Below are positions 55,717 to 64,000 of a DNA stretch of 64,000 nucleotides, in pieces. Position 1 is the first letter of the stretch. Each line of letters starts with the position of its first letter. Under the pieces are notes generated by a model. The model was given only the letters and a program-made list of their open reading frames with translations. It did no database searches and had not been told where the DNA came from. Position numbers and translations under genes: made by a program. Source of the stretch: Hyalangium versicolor (GTDB taxonomy: Bacteria; Myxococcota; Myxococcia; Myxococcales; Myxococcaceae); the NCBI RefSeq assembly GCF_020103695.1, contig NZ_JAHXBF010000020.1, positions 62,001-126,000 on the forward strand, read 5' to 3'.

Positions 55717-57356
55717 CAGAAGCGATACCCCACTCCGGCGAGGCCGCCGGCGAACCCCACTGCCTGCCCCTTCCCATCCACCACCACGTACGTGAGCATC
55801 CACTGCATCTGCGAGATCAGCTCCAGCCTCTCGCTCAGGCGCCACACGGCGCCACCCATGAGCCCGGGGCTGAAGGTGAAATACTCTTGTCCTCCCACGA
55901 AGGTATCCACGGCAAAGGACCGCCGCAGATAGAGAGCGGCCACGCGCGGACCTGCGAAGAGCGACAGTCGATCCCATCGCCACAGGTACGGCATGCCCAC
56001 ACCTAGGGAAAGCCGAGTGTAGGCGAAGGGAACCTGCGAGCCGGGCACGAGCTCGAGCTGATGCCGCCCATGGCTTCCCCCCAAGTCCAGCATGAGGGCG
56101 AAGTCCTGCAGTGGCCGATCCTCCAGGCGCAACGCCACGCCCACATCGGGAGAGGCGGGCAGCAACTCGGTGCGGCTGCGGCGGTCCACGAACGAGAACA
56201 TCCCGCCCACCAGCGAGAGGGAACGATGGGGGAAGGCATCCGCCAGCAGTTGCTCCAACGGCAGCCGCTGGCCCTCGGCCACCTCCACCTCACGGCGCAC
56301 CAGCACCGCATCGCCCTTGGTCAGCTCCACGATGCGGTTCCCTGGCATCACCGCGGTGCCTCCGGGCAGATCCGTGCGCGGCTCGCCATCTACCTTGAGT
56401 GTGAAGCCGTCCAGCCGCGGGTTGTACGAGAACAGCTCCGGGCGCCCCAGCCTGTCGATGCTGCCCGAGAGCACCACCGGATCAGCGCCCACCTCGAGGA
56501 TCTCCGCGGACGGACGTTGGCGCCCCTGGGTGAAGGCGAAGGTGCGGCGGCGCGCGTAGTCGTGCGCCTCGGTGGCGGTGACGGCGCCGTCCGCGTTGCG
56601 ATCCGCCGAGCCGTTGAGGCCCTCGATGAGGAAGTATGTGTAGATGTCGTTGCGCAGCCCCTCGTCCTCGCGGGCGGTCTCGCCCCAGTCACAGGCGGCG
56701 AAGACCATGGAGGCGCGGCTCGACTCCTCCAACGGGCGCGCGTAGAAGCCGGACTTGATGCCGGCCAGCTCCTGCTCCAACTCCTTGGGCAGCAACGACT
56801 TGCCGTTGCCGCTGTGACAGGTGGCCAGCACCAGCAGCCGGCGTCGGCTGGGCAGCTTGTCGAACTCCGCCTTCAGCACGTCCATGGGCAGCGCGGTCTG
56901 CGCGATGGAGTGGTACGAGGCGTCGTGGGTGACGAGGTAGCGCTTCAGCTCCCCCTGCCCATCCCGAGACAGCGTGCCGTGCGCGGAGAAGTACACCACC
57001 ACGACGTCATCCGGCCGGGTGGCCTCCTGCTGCAGCTCCCGGAGAGCCGCGAGGATGGACGCGCGCGTCGTCTGCTCGGGGGTCGTGAGCAGCCGCACCT
57101 GATCGAAGTGCCCGCGCGCGGGGTCCTGCAGCGCGGCGGCCAGATCCTGCGCGTCCTTCTCCGAGTAGCGCAGGTTGCGCCACTGCGGATCCTGGAACTC
57201 GGCGATGCCTACCAGCAGGGCAATGCGCCGCGGGGCGTAGGCGGTCGATAATGTAGCCTCGTCGAGCTTGAGCGGCACCAGGCCGCCCTTCTCGTAGGCA
57301 GCCGGGCCGGTACAAGCCACAAGGGCTCCCAGCATCATGAGGACGAGGCGCTTCAC
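55716..57356 (-). CDS. Caspase-like (C14) lipoprotein with C-terminal beta-barrel (module 3)
   Basis: 546 residues. Lipobox LVAC (Cys15). Caspase fold: RRIALLVGIAEFQ strand, catalytic His126 in VVYFSAHGTLS and catalytic Cys180 in LLVLATCHSGNGKS. An EF-hand-like loop DRNADGAVTATE lies at 252-263. A middle beta region (about 280-380) is followed by a C-terminal stretch of alternating strands (LSLFAGPRVAALYLRRSFAV; LISQMQWMLTYVVVDGKGQA) ending in GVGYRF, typical of an outer membrane barrel. The protease domain would thus face the periplasm or surface. Occupies the same operon position as the caspase-like gene at 23553. Confidence 0.85.
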   Translation of the reverse strand: MKRLVLMMLGALVACTGPAAYEKGGLVPLKLDEATLSTAYAPRRIALLVGIAEFQDPQWRNLRYSEKDAQDLAAALQDPARGHFDQVRLLTTPEQTTRASILAALRELQQEATRPDDVVVVYFSAHGTLSRDGQGELKRYLVTHDASYHSIAQTALPMDVLKAEFDKLPSRRRLLVLATCHSGNGKSLLPKELEQELAGIKSGFYARPLEESSRASMVFAACDWGETAREDEGLRNDIYTYFLIEGLNGSADRNADGAVTATEAHDYARRRTFAFTQGRQRPSAEILEVGADPVVLSGSIDRLGRPELFSYNPRLDGFTLKVDGEPRTDLPGGTAVMPGNRIVELTKGDAVLVRREVEVAEGQRLPLEQLLADAFPHRSLSLVGGMFSFVDRRSRTELLPASPDVGVALRLEDRPLQDFALMLDLGGSHGRHQLELVPGSQVPFAYTRLSLGVGMPYLWRWDRLSLFAGPRVAALYLRRSFAVDTFVGGQEYFTFSPGLMGGAVWRLSERLELISQMQWMLTYVVVDGKGQAVGFAGGLAGVGYRF

Positions 57357-57359
57357 GGG

Positions 57360-58142
57360 TCAGCGCTGATTCTCGCTGTTCTTCACGAAGACGTCGAACC
57401 GGGCGGTGGACAAGGGGTTGTCCACGCGGGCTGTCCCTCCCTTCAGGGTGGCTTTGACTCCTTCCTCCGACAGCTCCTCACCTGCTGGTGAGGCGACCAG
57501 CCAGAGCGACACCGGGCCCTTTTCCCCGGTGAGGCTCACGCCGGTGAGCCCCTGGGGGCCCTCGAGATCGTGCGTCCCGGCCTCGAGCAGGAAGTTGCCC
57601 AGCAGCTCGGGCGCTGCGCTGCCCACCTGCTGGAAGAGCAAGGCGCTGCCGGCCTCGGTGGAGTGGTAGCGCAGCAGCAGCACGTCCTCCGGGCTTACCG
57701 CCTCCCCGGGATCCAACCGCCGCAGCCGGCCGTCCGCGCCCCGAGCCGCCGCCACCAGCTCCAGGGTGATCCGGCTGGAGCCCTTGACCCCGGTCCACTG
57801 CGGGTTTCCGGGCGGTGCCAGCATCCGGGGGACGAGCACCGCGCCCAGCACGCAAGCAGCCAGCGCGGTCGCCACCCCCACCCAGCGTCCCACGGGGTTG
57901 GAGGTGCGCAGGCGCTTCTTGAGGCGCATCCAGCCTACGTCATCTCGAACCACCTCCCGTGCTGGGGCGAGGCTGAGCAGGAACAGGTCCACCTGCCCAT
58001 CGAGCAGGTCCGTGTCGGGGTGCTGGGCGAGGAACTCCTCACAGGTGTCACATGGGGAGGCGAGGTGCTCGCGGAAGTGCGTCACCGCTTCGGGCTCCCG
58101 AGCGGCCAGTGCGCGCAGCGTGTGGGCATCCAGGTGCTTCAT
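57360..58142 (-). CDS. Zinc-finger membrane anti-sigma factor (module 3)
   Basis: 260 residues. A cytoplasmic zinc-finger-like motif HLASPCDTC (His26, Cys31, Cys34; one residue longer than HxxxCxxC) precedes the membrane helix at about 87-105 (VGVATALAACVLGAVLVP). The periplasmic domain (about 112-260) is beta-rich with EDVLLLRYHSTEAGSALLFQ and GVSLTGEKGPVSLWLVASPA; its general layout mirrors the anti-sigma protein at 22786. Gap of 4 bp to the sigma gene and 3 bp to the caspase-like gene. Confidence 0.82.
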   Translation of the reverse strand: MKHLDAHTLRALAAREPEAVTHFREHLASPCDTCEEFLAQHPDTDLLDGQVDLFLLSLAPAREVVRDDVGWMRLKKRLRTSNPVGRWVGVATALAACVLGAVLVPRMLAPPGNPQWTGVKGSSRITLELVAAARGADGRLRRLDPGEAVSPEDVLLLRYHSTEAGSALLFQQVGSAAPELLGNFLLEAGTHDLEGPQGLTGVSLTGEKGPVSLWLVASPAGEELSEEGVKATLKGGTARVDNPLSTARFDVFVKNSENQR

Positions 58143-58146
58143 GCCA

Positions 58147-58722
58147 TCACTCCCACCGTCCAGCGAGGACGCGCCGCAGCAGCTCCCGCTTGATCCGGGC
58201 TCGGAACCGCTCGAGCCGCATGGTCACCGCGCTCTTGCCCACGCCGAGCTGCTCGGCGATCTCGCGCGCGGACAGCGAGCCCTCCAGGTAGAAGAGCTGC
58301 ACGGTCTTCTTCTCGTCGCCCTCGGGCAGCTCGGTGATGAGCTGCCGTACCACTGCAATGTCACGCTCTACCTGGAGCGCCTCGGGCAGGGCGGGCACCG
58401 TTTCGGGCTGAGGATCCTGGGTCTCCTCCTCCATGCGGCGCACGTGCGTCTTGCGCTCCAGCCGGGTGCGCGCCCGGTTGCGGGCGATGGACAGGAGCCA
58501 CGCCTCGAAGGCGGAGGGTTCCTTGAGCCGGGGCAGCGCCTTGAACGCGCGGACGTATGTCTCCTGAATCACGTCTTCCACCTCGTCCGCGTCCAGCGTG
58601 GCGAACCCCGCTGTCAGCCGAGCCACCAAGGGTCTCGTACGCCGGTACAACTCACCAAAGGCGGACTCCTCCCCACGGGCGGCCCGCCGCACACACTGGA
58701 TCAGTTCCTCAGAGGAACCCAC
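58147..58722 (-). CDS. ECF-type RNA polymerase sigma factor (module 3)
   Basis: 191 residues from GTG 58722 behind GGAGGAC. Region 2: AFGELYRRTRPLVARLTAGF with VEDVIQETYVRAFKALPRL and FEAWLLSIARNRARTRLERK. Region 4: VQLFYLEGSLSAREIAEQLG with VGKSAVTMRLERFRARIK. First gene of the module 3 operon; divergent from serC across 131 bp. Held by the next-encoded anti-sigma factor; likely autoregulated, but no -35/-10 is asserted. Confidence 0.92.
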   Translation of the reverse strand: MGSSEELIQCVRRAARGEESAFGELYRRTRPLVARLTAGFATLDADEVEDVIQETYVRAFKALPRLKEPSAFEAWLLSIARNRARTRLERKTHVRRMEEETQDPQPETVPALPEALQVERDIAVVRQLITELPEGDEKKTVQLFYLEGSLSAREIAEQLGVGKSAVTMRLERFRARIKRELLRRVLAGRWE

Positions 58723-58853
58723 CTGTCCTCCTGACCTCCGGTTTCAACGGTCGGCCACTGCCCCGCGTGAGACCCTGTCTGCTCTTCCTGCTGGCCCCCG
58801 AATGCCCGTCGGAGAGAATGGCGGCGCCATTCCCTTCCTAGAGGACACCTGCC

Positions 58854-59942
58854 ATGCGCGTCATCAACTTCAATGCCGGTCCCGCTGGGCTGCCCCTGCC
58901 AGCGTTGGAGCGGGCCCGGGAGGAATTACTGGATTTCCAGAATTCCGGGATGTCTATCATGGAACACAGTCACCGGGGCAAGGAGTACGAGGCCGTCCAC
59001 AACGAGGCCATCTCCCTGTTGACGGAGCTGCTGGGCATCCCGGCGACGCACCAGGTGCTGTTCCTTCAGGGAGGCGCCTCGCAGCAGTTCGCGCAGGTGC
59101 CGATGAACTTCCTGAAGCCGGAGGCCTCGGCGGACTACCTGATGACGGGGGTGTGGAGCGAGAAGGCCTTCGACGAGGCGAAGTACTACGGCAAGCCGCG
59201 CATTGCCGGCACGACGATCAACTCGGAGAACCGCTACACGCGCGTGCCTCGGCAGGCCGAGATGATGCTGGATCCGGAGGCTGCCTACGTCCACATGACG
59301 AGCAACAACACCATCTACGGGACTCAGTGGCACGCGTTCCCGGAGACGGGGAACGTGCCGCTGGTGGCGGACATGAGTTCGGATCTGCTGTGGAAGCCGA
59401 TCGACGTGAGCCGCTTCGCGTTCCTCTACGCGGGGGCCCAGAAGAACGTGGGGCCATCGGGGATCGTGCTCATCGTTCTCCACAAGGACTTCATGGCGAA
59501 GGGGAGCACGGAGATCCCGAAGATCTTCCGCTACAGCACCTACGCGGAGAACAACTCGCTGTACAACACGCCGCCCACCTTCGCGATCTACCTGTGCCGC
59601 AACGTGCTGGCGTGGATCAAGGACGTGGGAGGCCTGAAGCAGTTGGAGAAGTGGAACCGGGAGAAGGGCGAGCTGCTCTACGCGGCCATCGATCGGCACC
59701 CGGACTTCTACCGGGCGCCGGTGGAGAAGGAGTCCCGCTCGTACATGAACGCGGTGTTCCGGTTGCCCACCGAGGCGCTGGACACGACGTTCGTGGCCGA
59801 GGCGAAGAAGGCGGGCATGGTGGGGCTCAAGGGGCACCGTCTCTCAGGAGGCATTCGCGTGTCGATGTACAACGCGGTGACGGTGGACAACGTGAAGGCG
59901 CTGGTATCCTTCATGGATCAATTCGCCCAGAAGCACGGATAG
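58854..59942 (+). CDS. serC: Phosphoserine aminotransferase
   Basis: 362 residues, normal family length. Class V PLP fold: [11 protein letters not shown] start, [20 protein letters not shown] Lys197 in [12 protein letters not shown], and C-terminal [19 protein letters not shown]. Transfers the amino group of glutamate to 3-phosphohydroxypyruvate in serine synthesis; also used in pyridoxal phosphate synthesis. Site AGAGGAC. The next gene follows after 9 bp. Confidence 0.97.
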   Translation: MRVINFNAGPAGLPLPALERAREELLDFQNSGMSIMEHSHRGKEYEAVHNEAISLLTELLGIPATHQVLFLQGGASQQFAQVPMNFLKPEASADYLMTGVWSEKAFDEAKYYGKPRIAGTTINSENRYTRVPRQAEMMLDPEAAYVHMTSNNTIYGTQWHAFPETGNVPLVADMSSDLLWKPIDVSRFAFLYAGAQKNVGPSGIVLIVLHKDFMAKGSTEIPKIFRYSTYAENNSLYNTPPTFAIYLCRNVLAWIKDVGGLKQLEKWNREKGELLYAAIDRHPDFYRAPVEKESRSYMNAVFRLPTEALDTTFVAEAKKAGMVGLKGHRLSGGIRVSMYNAVTVDNVKALVSFMDQFAQKHG

Positions 59943-59951
59943 GGAGAAACC

Positions 59952-60518
59952 ATGAAAATGACATTGTCCGCCGTGGTGCTGTCCCTCGCGCTCGCGCTGC
60001 CCGCCCTGGCCCAGGAGAAGGAAGTGGCGGGAGTGAAGTTTCCCGCGACCCTCTCGGTCGACGGCAAGGAGCTGAAGCTCAACGGCGCGGGGCTGCGCAA
60101 GAAGGTCTTCTTCAAGGTCTACGCCGTGGGGTTCTACCTGGAGAACACGACCCAGGATGGGGCTCAGGCGATCAGCTCGGACCAGACGAAGGTGGTCCGC
60201 ATGTCGATGCTGAGGGATCTGGAGAAGGAGAAGATCACCGAGGCCATCTCCGAGGGCGTGGAGAAGAACAACAAGGCGCAGATGCCGGCGCTGAAGGATC
60301 GGCTGGAGACCTTCAACAAGGCCATTCCGGATCTCAAGAAGGGGGACGAGCTGACGCTGACGTACGTTCCCGGCAAGGGCACGCGAGTGCAGAGCAAGGG
60401 CGGCCAGGAGATCTCGGTGGAGGGCAAGGACTTCGCGGATGCCCTCTTCGGGGTGTGGCTGGGCAGCAACCCGGTGGATGACGGGTTGAAGAAGGGGATG
60501 CTCGGCAAGAACGACTGA
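59952..60518 (+). CDS. Periplasmic chalcone isomerase-like protein
   Basis: 188 residues with signal peptide (VVLSLALALPALAQ). The mature part matches the chalcone-isomerase-like family: LNGAGLRKKVFFKVYAVGFY, KVVRMSMLRDLEKEKITEAI and LTLTYVPGKGTRVQSKGGQ, ending ALFGVWLGSNPVDDGLKKGM. Bacterial members are not flavonoid enzymes; some bind lipids or fatty acids in the periplasm. Probably co-transcribed with serC without a functional link. Confidence 0.9.
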   Translation: MKMTLSAVVLSLALALPALAQEKEVAGVKFPATLSVDGKELKLNGAGLRKKVFFKVYAVGFYLENTTQDGAQAISSDQTKVVRMSMLRDLEKEKITEAISEGVEKNNKAQMPALKDRLETFNKAIPDLKKGDELTLTYVPGKGTRVQSKGGQEISVEGKDFADALFGVWLGSNPVDDGLKKGMLGKND

Positions 60519-60544
60519 GCCGAGCGCGGGGCGCCAGGCTCGGC
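60519..60544. terminator. Hairpin terminator between convergent genes
   Basis: 7-bp stem GCCGAGC / GCTCGGC with a 12-nt GC-rich loop, immediately at the chalcone isomerase-like stop and 4 bp before the radical SAM stop. Likely bidirectional. Confidence 0.5.
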
Positions 60545-60547
60545 CTC

Positions 60548-61576
60548 TCAGAAGAGGCTGAGCTGGGCCGAGGGCCGCGTCGGCCGCTGGAAGGTGGTGG
60601 GCGCGCTCTCGGTGGGGGAGGACATCCTCATGCCGACCTTGCGCGCCGTGGTGTCGAAGAGGCGGGTGATGGTCTCCGCGTAGAGGCCCTCGCCGCGCAT
60701 GCGGTGCTTGAAGCGGGCGTCGGAGAGCTCCCCGTTGCGAGTCTCCCGGATGCGGTGGAGGACGCGCTCGGCGCGCAGGGGCAGCTTCTCGCGCAGGCGC
60801 TCCTCGAAGACTTCCTTCACGGGACCGGGCAGGCGCAGCAGTGTGTAATGGGCCCGGGTGGCTCCGGCCTCGCGCGCGGAGGTGAGCACCTTGGCGATGT
60901 CCTCGTCATTGAGGCCGGGGATGATGGGGGCCACGGACACCGCCACGTCGATGCCCGCCGCCGCGAGCTTCTCGATGGCCTGCAGGCGCCGCCGGGGCGT
61001 GGCCACGTAGGGCTCCATGGCGCGAGCCAGCTCCGGGTTGTGGAAGGGAAGGCTGATGCTGACCCACAGGCGGGCCTCGCGGGCCAGGGTCTGGAGCACA
61101 TCCACATCGCGTTCGATGAGGACGCCCTTGGTGACGATTCCCACGGGGTTGCGGAACTCGGCGCAGACCTCCAGGCAGCGGCGGGTGAGGCGGAGCGAGG
61201 CCTCGAGGGGCTGGTAGCAGTCCGTGACGCCGCTGAAGACGACCGTCTCTCCCTGCCAGCGCGGGCGCTCGAAGGCCTCTCGGAGCAGTTCGGGGGCGTG
61301 GGGTTTGACGACGATGCGCGTCTCGAAGTCGGTGCCGGCGCCCAGGCTGAGGTACTCGTGGGTGGGGCGTGCGTAGCAGTAGCCGCAGGCGTGCATGCAG
61401 CCGCGGTACGGGTTGACGCTCCAGGTGAAGCAGACGTCCGGGCTGTTGTTGCGAGCGAGCACCTCTCGGCTGTGATCCTCGAGGACCTCGAGCCGCGCGG
61501 GGGGGATCTCGTCGAGGTACTCCACCTCGGTGCTCGCCCAGGGGTTGGGCGGATTGGAGACGGGACGCGGCTTCAC
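60548..61576 (-). CDS. PA0069/SplB-like radical SAM protein
   Basis: 342 residues. Radical SAM iron-sulfur motif Cys60-x3-Cys64-x2-Cys67 within NPYRGCMHACGYCYAR, followed by SPL-like features (VVKPHAPELLREAF; SGVTDCYQPLEASLRLTRR). The core is close to the PA0069 subfamily, related to spore photoproduct lyase. The actual reaction is unknown. No spore-photoproduct context nearby. Confidence 0.9.
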   Translation of the reverse strand: MKPRPVSNPPNPWASTEVEYLDEIPPARLEVLEDHSREVLARNNSPDVCFTWSVNPYRGCMHACGYCYARPTHEYLSLGAGTDFETRIVVKPHAPELLREAFERPRWQGETVVFSGVTDCYQPLEASLRLTRRCLEVCAEFRNPVGIVTKGVLIERDVDVLQTLAREARLWVSISLPFHNPELARAMEPYVATPRRRLQAIEKLAAAGIDVAVSVAPIIPGLNDEDIAKVLTSAREAGATRAHYTLLRLPGPVKEVFEERLREKLPLRAERVLHRIRETRNGELSDARFKHRMRGEGLYAETITRLFDTTARKVGMRMSSPTESAPTTFQRPTRPSAQLSLF

Positions 61577-61633
61577 CTGATCAAGGTGGACCTGAAACTG
61601 CGTTCAGTCAAGCCCTCTCGTCTCCCGAACCGC

Positions 61634-62776
61634 TCACGGCACGGCCAGGCCCGTGTGGCTCCTCCAGAGAGCCAGATCATTCCCGTTGTTGTAGTAGACG
61701 AAGATCTCGCTCTGGCCCTGTGTGTACTCCGGATCCGCGGGCTGGCGAGGCTGGCTCGGAGTGCCGCCGTCCACCCGGATCGACGTGCCATTCATCCCCA
61801 GCACCCAGACCTCGCCATGATCCTGCGGGCCCGGTGCCGTGGCGCTGGTGCGCATGACGACCACGAACCATGTCCGCAATGCACCCTGGCTGTCACGGGC
61901 CTGGAACGTCTCGGGCGAGAACATGTACGGGAGGTCCGAAGGAGGCCTCAGGTCCACGCGCTCGCTGGCGCTCCCTCCCCAGCGGCCGTCCCCGTTCACA
62001 TCCAGGTAGACGCGCAGCGTGCCGCCGTTCACCACCGCGGCGTAGCGCAGGGCCTGGTTGGCCTCCGCGGCCTGGAACGCGAAGGAATCCTCCTTCTCGT
62101 CCAGATCCGAGGTGAGCGTGGTCAGCGTGTCCGTCGCCGTCGACAGCCGCACGAGCTGGTTGACCGCTGGCTGCCCTTGCTTCTGGCAGTACACGAGATC
62201 CTCCGAGCCCGGGATCCAGCTCACGGGTGCGACGCCCAGGTTCGCGCCGGGCAGCAGGTGCTCGACGGTGGGCGCGGAGGTGTCCAGCCAGTACACGCCC
62301 TTCGCCACTTCACCGGACGACAGCGTCTCCTCGCGCCGGTAGGTCACCTTCGTGGAGAGCTGGGAGGTGAGGATCCCCGTGAGCAGGTAGCGCTTCGCCG
62401 GCGGCTGAGTGAGCTGCACGGGTGGCAGGTTGGGACGCTTGAGCCACAGGTTGGGCGTGGCGTCTGTCGTCTTCGTATAGAGGATGCGGTCGCTGCCGCG
62501 CACCCACTCCGGTCCTTGGAAGGACTCGATCAGGGGTGTGGCCTGGTTGTCGATGAGCCGGCGCTGCAACTCGTCGATCACTCCCGTCACCGGATCCACC
62601 GGTGCCTGCCACACCATGCGGTTGTCGTCCTGGTAGACCGCAGCGGCTCCCTTGAACTCGGGATCCAGGAACTGCCGCGCTCCCCCAATCTGCTCGTCCA
62701 CTGATTGGGCGGAGGCCGCCAATCCCAGACCCATTGCTCCCACGAACAGCGCCTTCTTCCACGTTCCTTGGCTCAC
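61634..62776 (-). CDS. Secreted beta-propeller (TolB/WD-like) protein
   Basis: 380 residues from GTG 62776 (GAGAGGAT site). Signal peptide KKALFVGAMGLGLAASAQS. The mature part has blade-like strands: GSDRILYTKTTDATPNLWLK, GSEDLVYCQKQGQPAVNQLV and TLRVYLDVNGDGRWGGSASE, then QSEIFVYYNNGNDLALWR, as in TolB-type propellers. No catalytic residues. Divergent from the FG-GAP lipoprotein. Confidence 0.72.
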   Translation of the reverse strand: MSQGTWKKALFVGAMGLGLAASAQSVDEQIGGARQFLDPEFKGAAAVYQDDNRMVWQAPVDPVTGVIDELQRRLIDNQATPLIESFQGPEWVRGSDRILYTKTTDATPNLWLKRPNLPPVQLTQPPAKRYLLTGILTSQLSTKVTYRREETLSSGEVAKGVYWLDTSAPTVEHLLPGANLGVAPVSWIPGSEDLVYCQKQGQPAVNQLVRLSTATDTLTTLTSDLDEKEDSFAFQAAEANQALRYAAVVNGGTLRVYLDVNGDGRWGGSASERVDLRPPSDLPYMFSPETFQARDSQGALRTWFVVVMRTSATAPGPQDHGEVWVLGMNGTSIRVDGGTPSQPRQPADPEYTQGQSEIFVYYNNGNDLALWRSHTGLAVP

Positions 62777-62862
62777 CGGAGATCCTCTCGGAGGTTGGTT
62801 TTCCGGGATGAACACGGGGGGCATGAGGAAGTTGCGGGGCGATCGCGTCGGGAGCATCGACG

Positions 62863-62909
62863 TGTCAGCGCTGACATGGGCGTGTCAAATCCGCTGTGTC
62901 AAAGCGGAT
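62863..62909. promoter_or_regulatory. Cluster of palindromes in a divergent promoter region
   Basis: TGTCAGCGCTGACA (62863-62876) is a perfect 14-bp palindrome. It is followed by ATCCGCT-N7-AGCGGAT (62889-62895 / 62903-62909) and two direct copies of GTGTCAAA (62882, 62896). It lies between divergent genes starting at 62776 and 63066. Probably a binding site for a dimeric regulator. Confidence 0.5.
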
Positions 62910-63065
62910 CGAGACAGCATGTGGAGCATGGGGCCACTGGTGCTTCGACTGAGCGAGGTTGCGGCACAGCCCTTGCTCACTGCGCGGACGCTCGCTGTCC
63001 GGAACGAGAGATCGTCTCGAGGGGCTCCGGCTGGCGGGACAGACCCAGCAGATCTGGAGGGACTC

Positions 63066-64000
63066 ATGAAGAAGAGCAATCGAAGTGTCGGGACGCGCAG
63101 CCTCAAGCGGATCAGCGGAAGGTTGGCGGCGGTGTTGGTAGCGATGGGAGGTGCGGCCTGCGCCGTGGAGCCGGGCCAAGAAGGCTTGGAGCAGCAGCAG
63201 CAGGCCGAGGTGAGCGCGGAGCGTTGCGAGGTGAAACCTCCCTTCAACCCCAGCTTCGATCCCGAGCTGGAGTGGGCATGGACGGGCAACCCGAGCGTCC
63301 TGCCCGACCACAAGCAGGTGATGATGACGCCGGTCGTCGTGGAGCTGAACGGCGACGGCATCCCGGACGTGGTCTTCAACGCCTACGTGAACGACGCCAA
63401 CGGTTGGAACTACAACGGGGTCGTCCGGGCCATCAGCGGCGCGGATGGCAGTGAGCTGTGGACGGTGACGAATGCCGCCTGGCGCGTCCGCGGCGCCGCC
63501 ACCCTGGCCGCCGGTGACATCGATCACGACGGCAAGCCGGAGCTGTGCACCATTCCGGAGGACGGCAACGGCATCATCTGCTTCGAGCATGACGGCGCGT
63601 TCAAGTTCCGCACCTCGGTGCCCGCAAACAACTGGGGCGGAGTCTCCTTCGCGGATCTCGATCACGACGGCAACGTGGAGATCATCGACGGCAACCACGT
63701 CTTCGATAACACGGGCACCCTGAAGTGGGTGGGCTCGGATGGCATGGGGGGAGTGACTCAGTCCAATACCGGTCCCATCTCCTTCGCGGCGGACATCGAT
63801 GGTGACGGCTTCCAGGAGGTCATCAACGACCGGGCCGTATACCGCGCGGACGGGACGTTGAAGTGCATCAACACCCAGATCGGTCATGGCCTGGCGGGCG
63901 TGGGCAACTTCGACGCGGACGACCGGGGCGAGATCATCGTGGTCTGGTCGGGCAACGTCTCTCTGCTGGATGACGACTGCTCGCTCGTGTGGACGACTCC
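63066..64000 (+). CDS. FG-GAP/VCBS repeat lipoprotein, N-terminal part
   Basis: Open to the right edge; at least 311 residues from ATG 63066 (GGAGGG site). Basic start (KKSNRSVGTRSLKR), then lipobox GGAAC (Cys32). Repeats with calcium-binding D-x-N/D-x-D-G motifs are visible: VELNGDGIPDVVFN, AAGDIDHDGKPELCTI, FADLDHDGNVEIIDG and AADIDGDGFQEVIND, an integrin-alpha-like propeller (FG-GAP). Such proteins are surface or secreted adhesins in myxobacteria. The C-terminal part is outside the window. Confidence 0.88.
   Translation, partial: MKKSNRSVGTRSLKRISGRLAAVLVAMGGAACAVEPGQEGLEQQQQAEVSAERCEVKPPFNPSFDPELEWAWTGNPSVLPDHKQVMMTPVVVELNGDGIPDVVFNAYVNDANGWNYNGVVRAISGADGSELWTVTNAAWRVRGAATLAAGDIDHDGKPELCTIPEDGNGIICFEHDGAFKFRTSVPANNWGGVSFADLDHDGNVEIIDGNHVFDNTGTLKWVGSDGMGGVTQSNTGPISFAADIDGDGFQEVINDRAVYRADGTLKCINTQIGHGLAGVGNFDADDRGEIIVVWSGNVSLLDDDCSLVWTT

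Overview
The window is very GC-rich, densely coding DNA that looks like a chromosomal segment of a myxobacterium (Myxococcota; probably a Cystobacterineae relative of Archangium, Cystobacter or Myxococcus). I infer this from gene content: several ECF sigma factor modules, a MASE1 histidine kinase, an NtrC-type regulator, DUF4388 proteins, many lipoproteins, Cys-rich and beta-propeller surface proteins, CotH and FG-GAP proteins, and a SitA-like toxin/immunity locus. No rRNA, tRNA, insertion sequence, phage or CRISPR array was recognised. The first gene (1-233) and the last (63066-64000) are cut by the window edges.

Layout. 0-2.4 kb: tripartite export operon (TolC, ABC ATPase, membrane-fusion protein). 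2.4-5.8 kb: an acyl-CoA-dehydrogenase-like gene, then ECF module 1 (sigma, membrane TPR protein, Cys-rich lipoprotein). 5.9-9.0 kb: glutathione-dependent formaldehyde detoxification pair and a TauD/BBOX-like dioxygenase. 9.3-18.2 kb: signalling block (MASE1 kinase, HtpX, NhaR-like LysR, NtrC-type regulator, degenerate receiver-DUF4388 protein). 18.2-20.2 kb: yebC-ruvC-ruvA. 20.3-27.1 kb: CotH lipoprotein and ECF module 2 (sigma, zinc-finger anti-sigma, caspase-like protease, 14-repeat beta-propeller lipoprotein). 27.1-30.8 kb: ileS with an unusual insertion. 31.0-33.6 kb: lipoprotein toxin, immunity gene and truncated immunity paralogue, with an A/T-richer 3' part. 33.6-43.7 kb: mostly housekeeping (ADH/MBL pair, ruvB, lpxC, DsbA-like lipoprotein, DUF4388, pyrF). 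43.7-52.0 kb: pepA, TauE/DUF1634, a RamB/ScfR-type regulator with a TPR partner, and a metallopeptidase lipoprotein. 52.1-54.6 kb: YceI and a bufferin-like RiPP locus (EGKCG precursor, MNIO/DUF692 enzyme, DUF2063 partner). 54.7-58.7 kb: ECF module 3, with the same gene order as module 2. 58.9-64 kb: serC, chalcone-isomerase-like, radical SAM, and two surface propeller-type proteins.

The best candidates for under-described biology are: (i) the twice-occurring operon of ECF sigma, membrane anti-sigma, caspase-like protease with an EF-hand loop, and Cys-rich lipoprotein; (ii) the bufferin-like cluster, whose precursor carries a possible lipobox; and (iii) the lipoprotein toxin/immunity cassette with a short C-terminal-only immunity paralogue. 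All functional assignments come from reading motifs; no database search was run.
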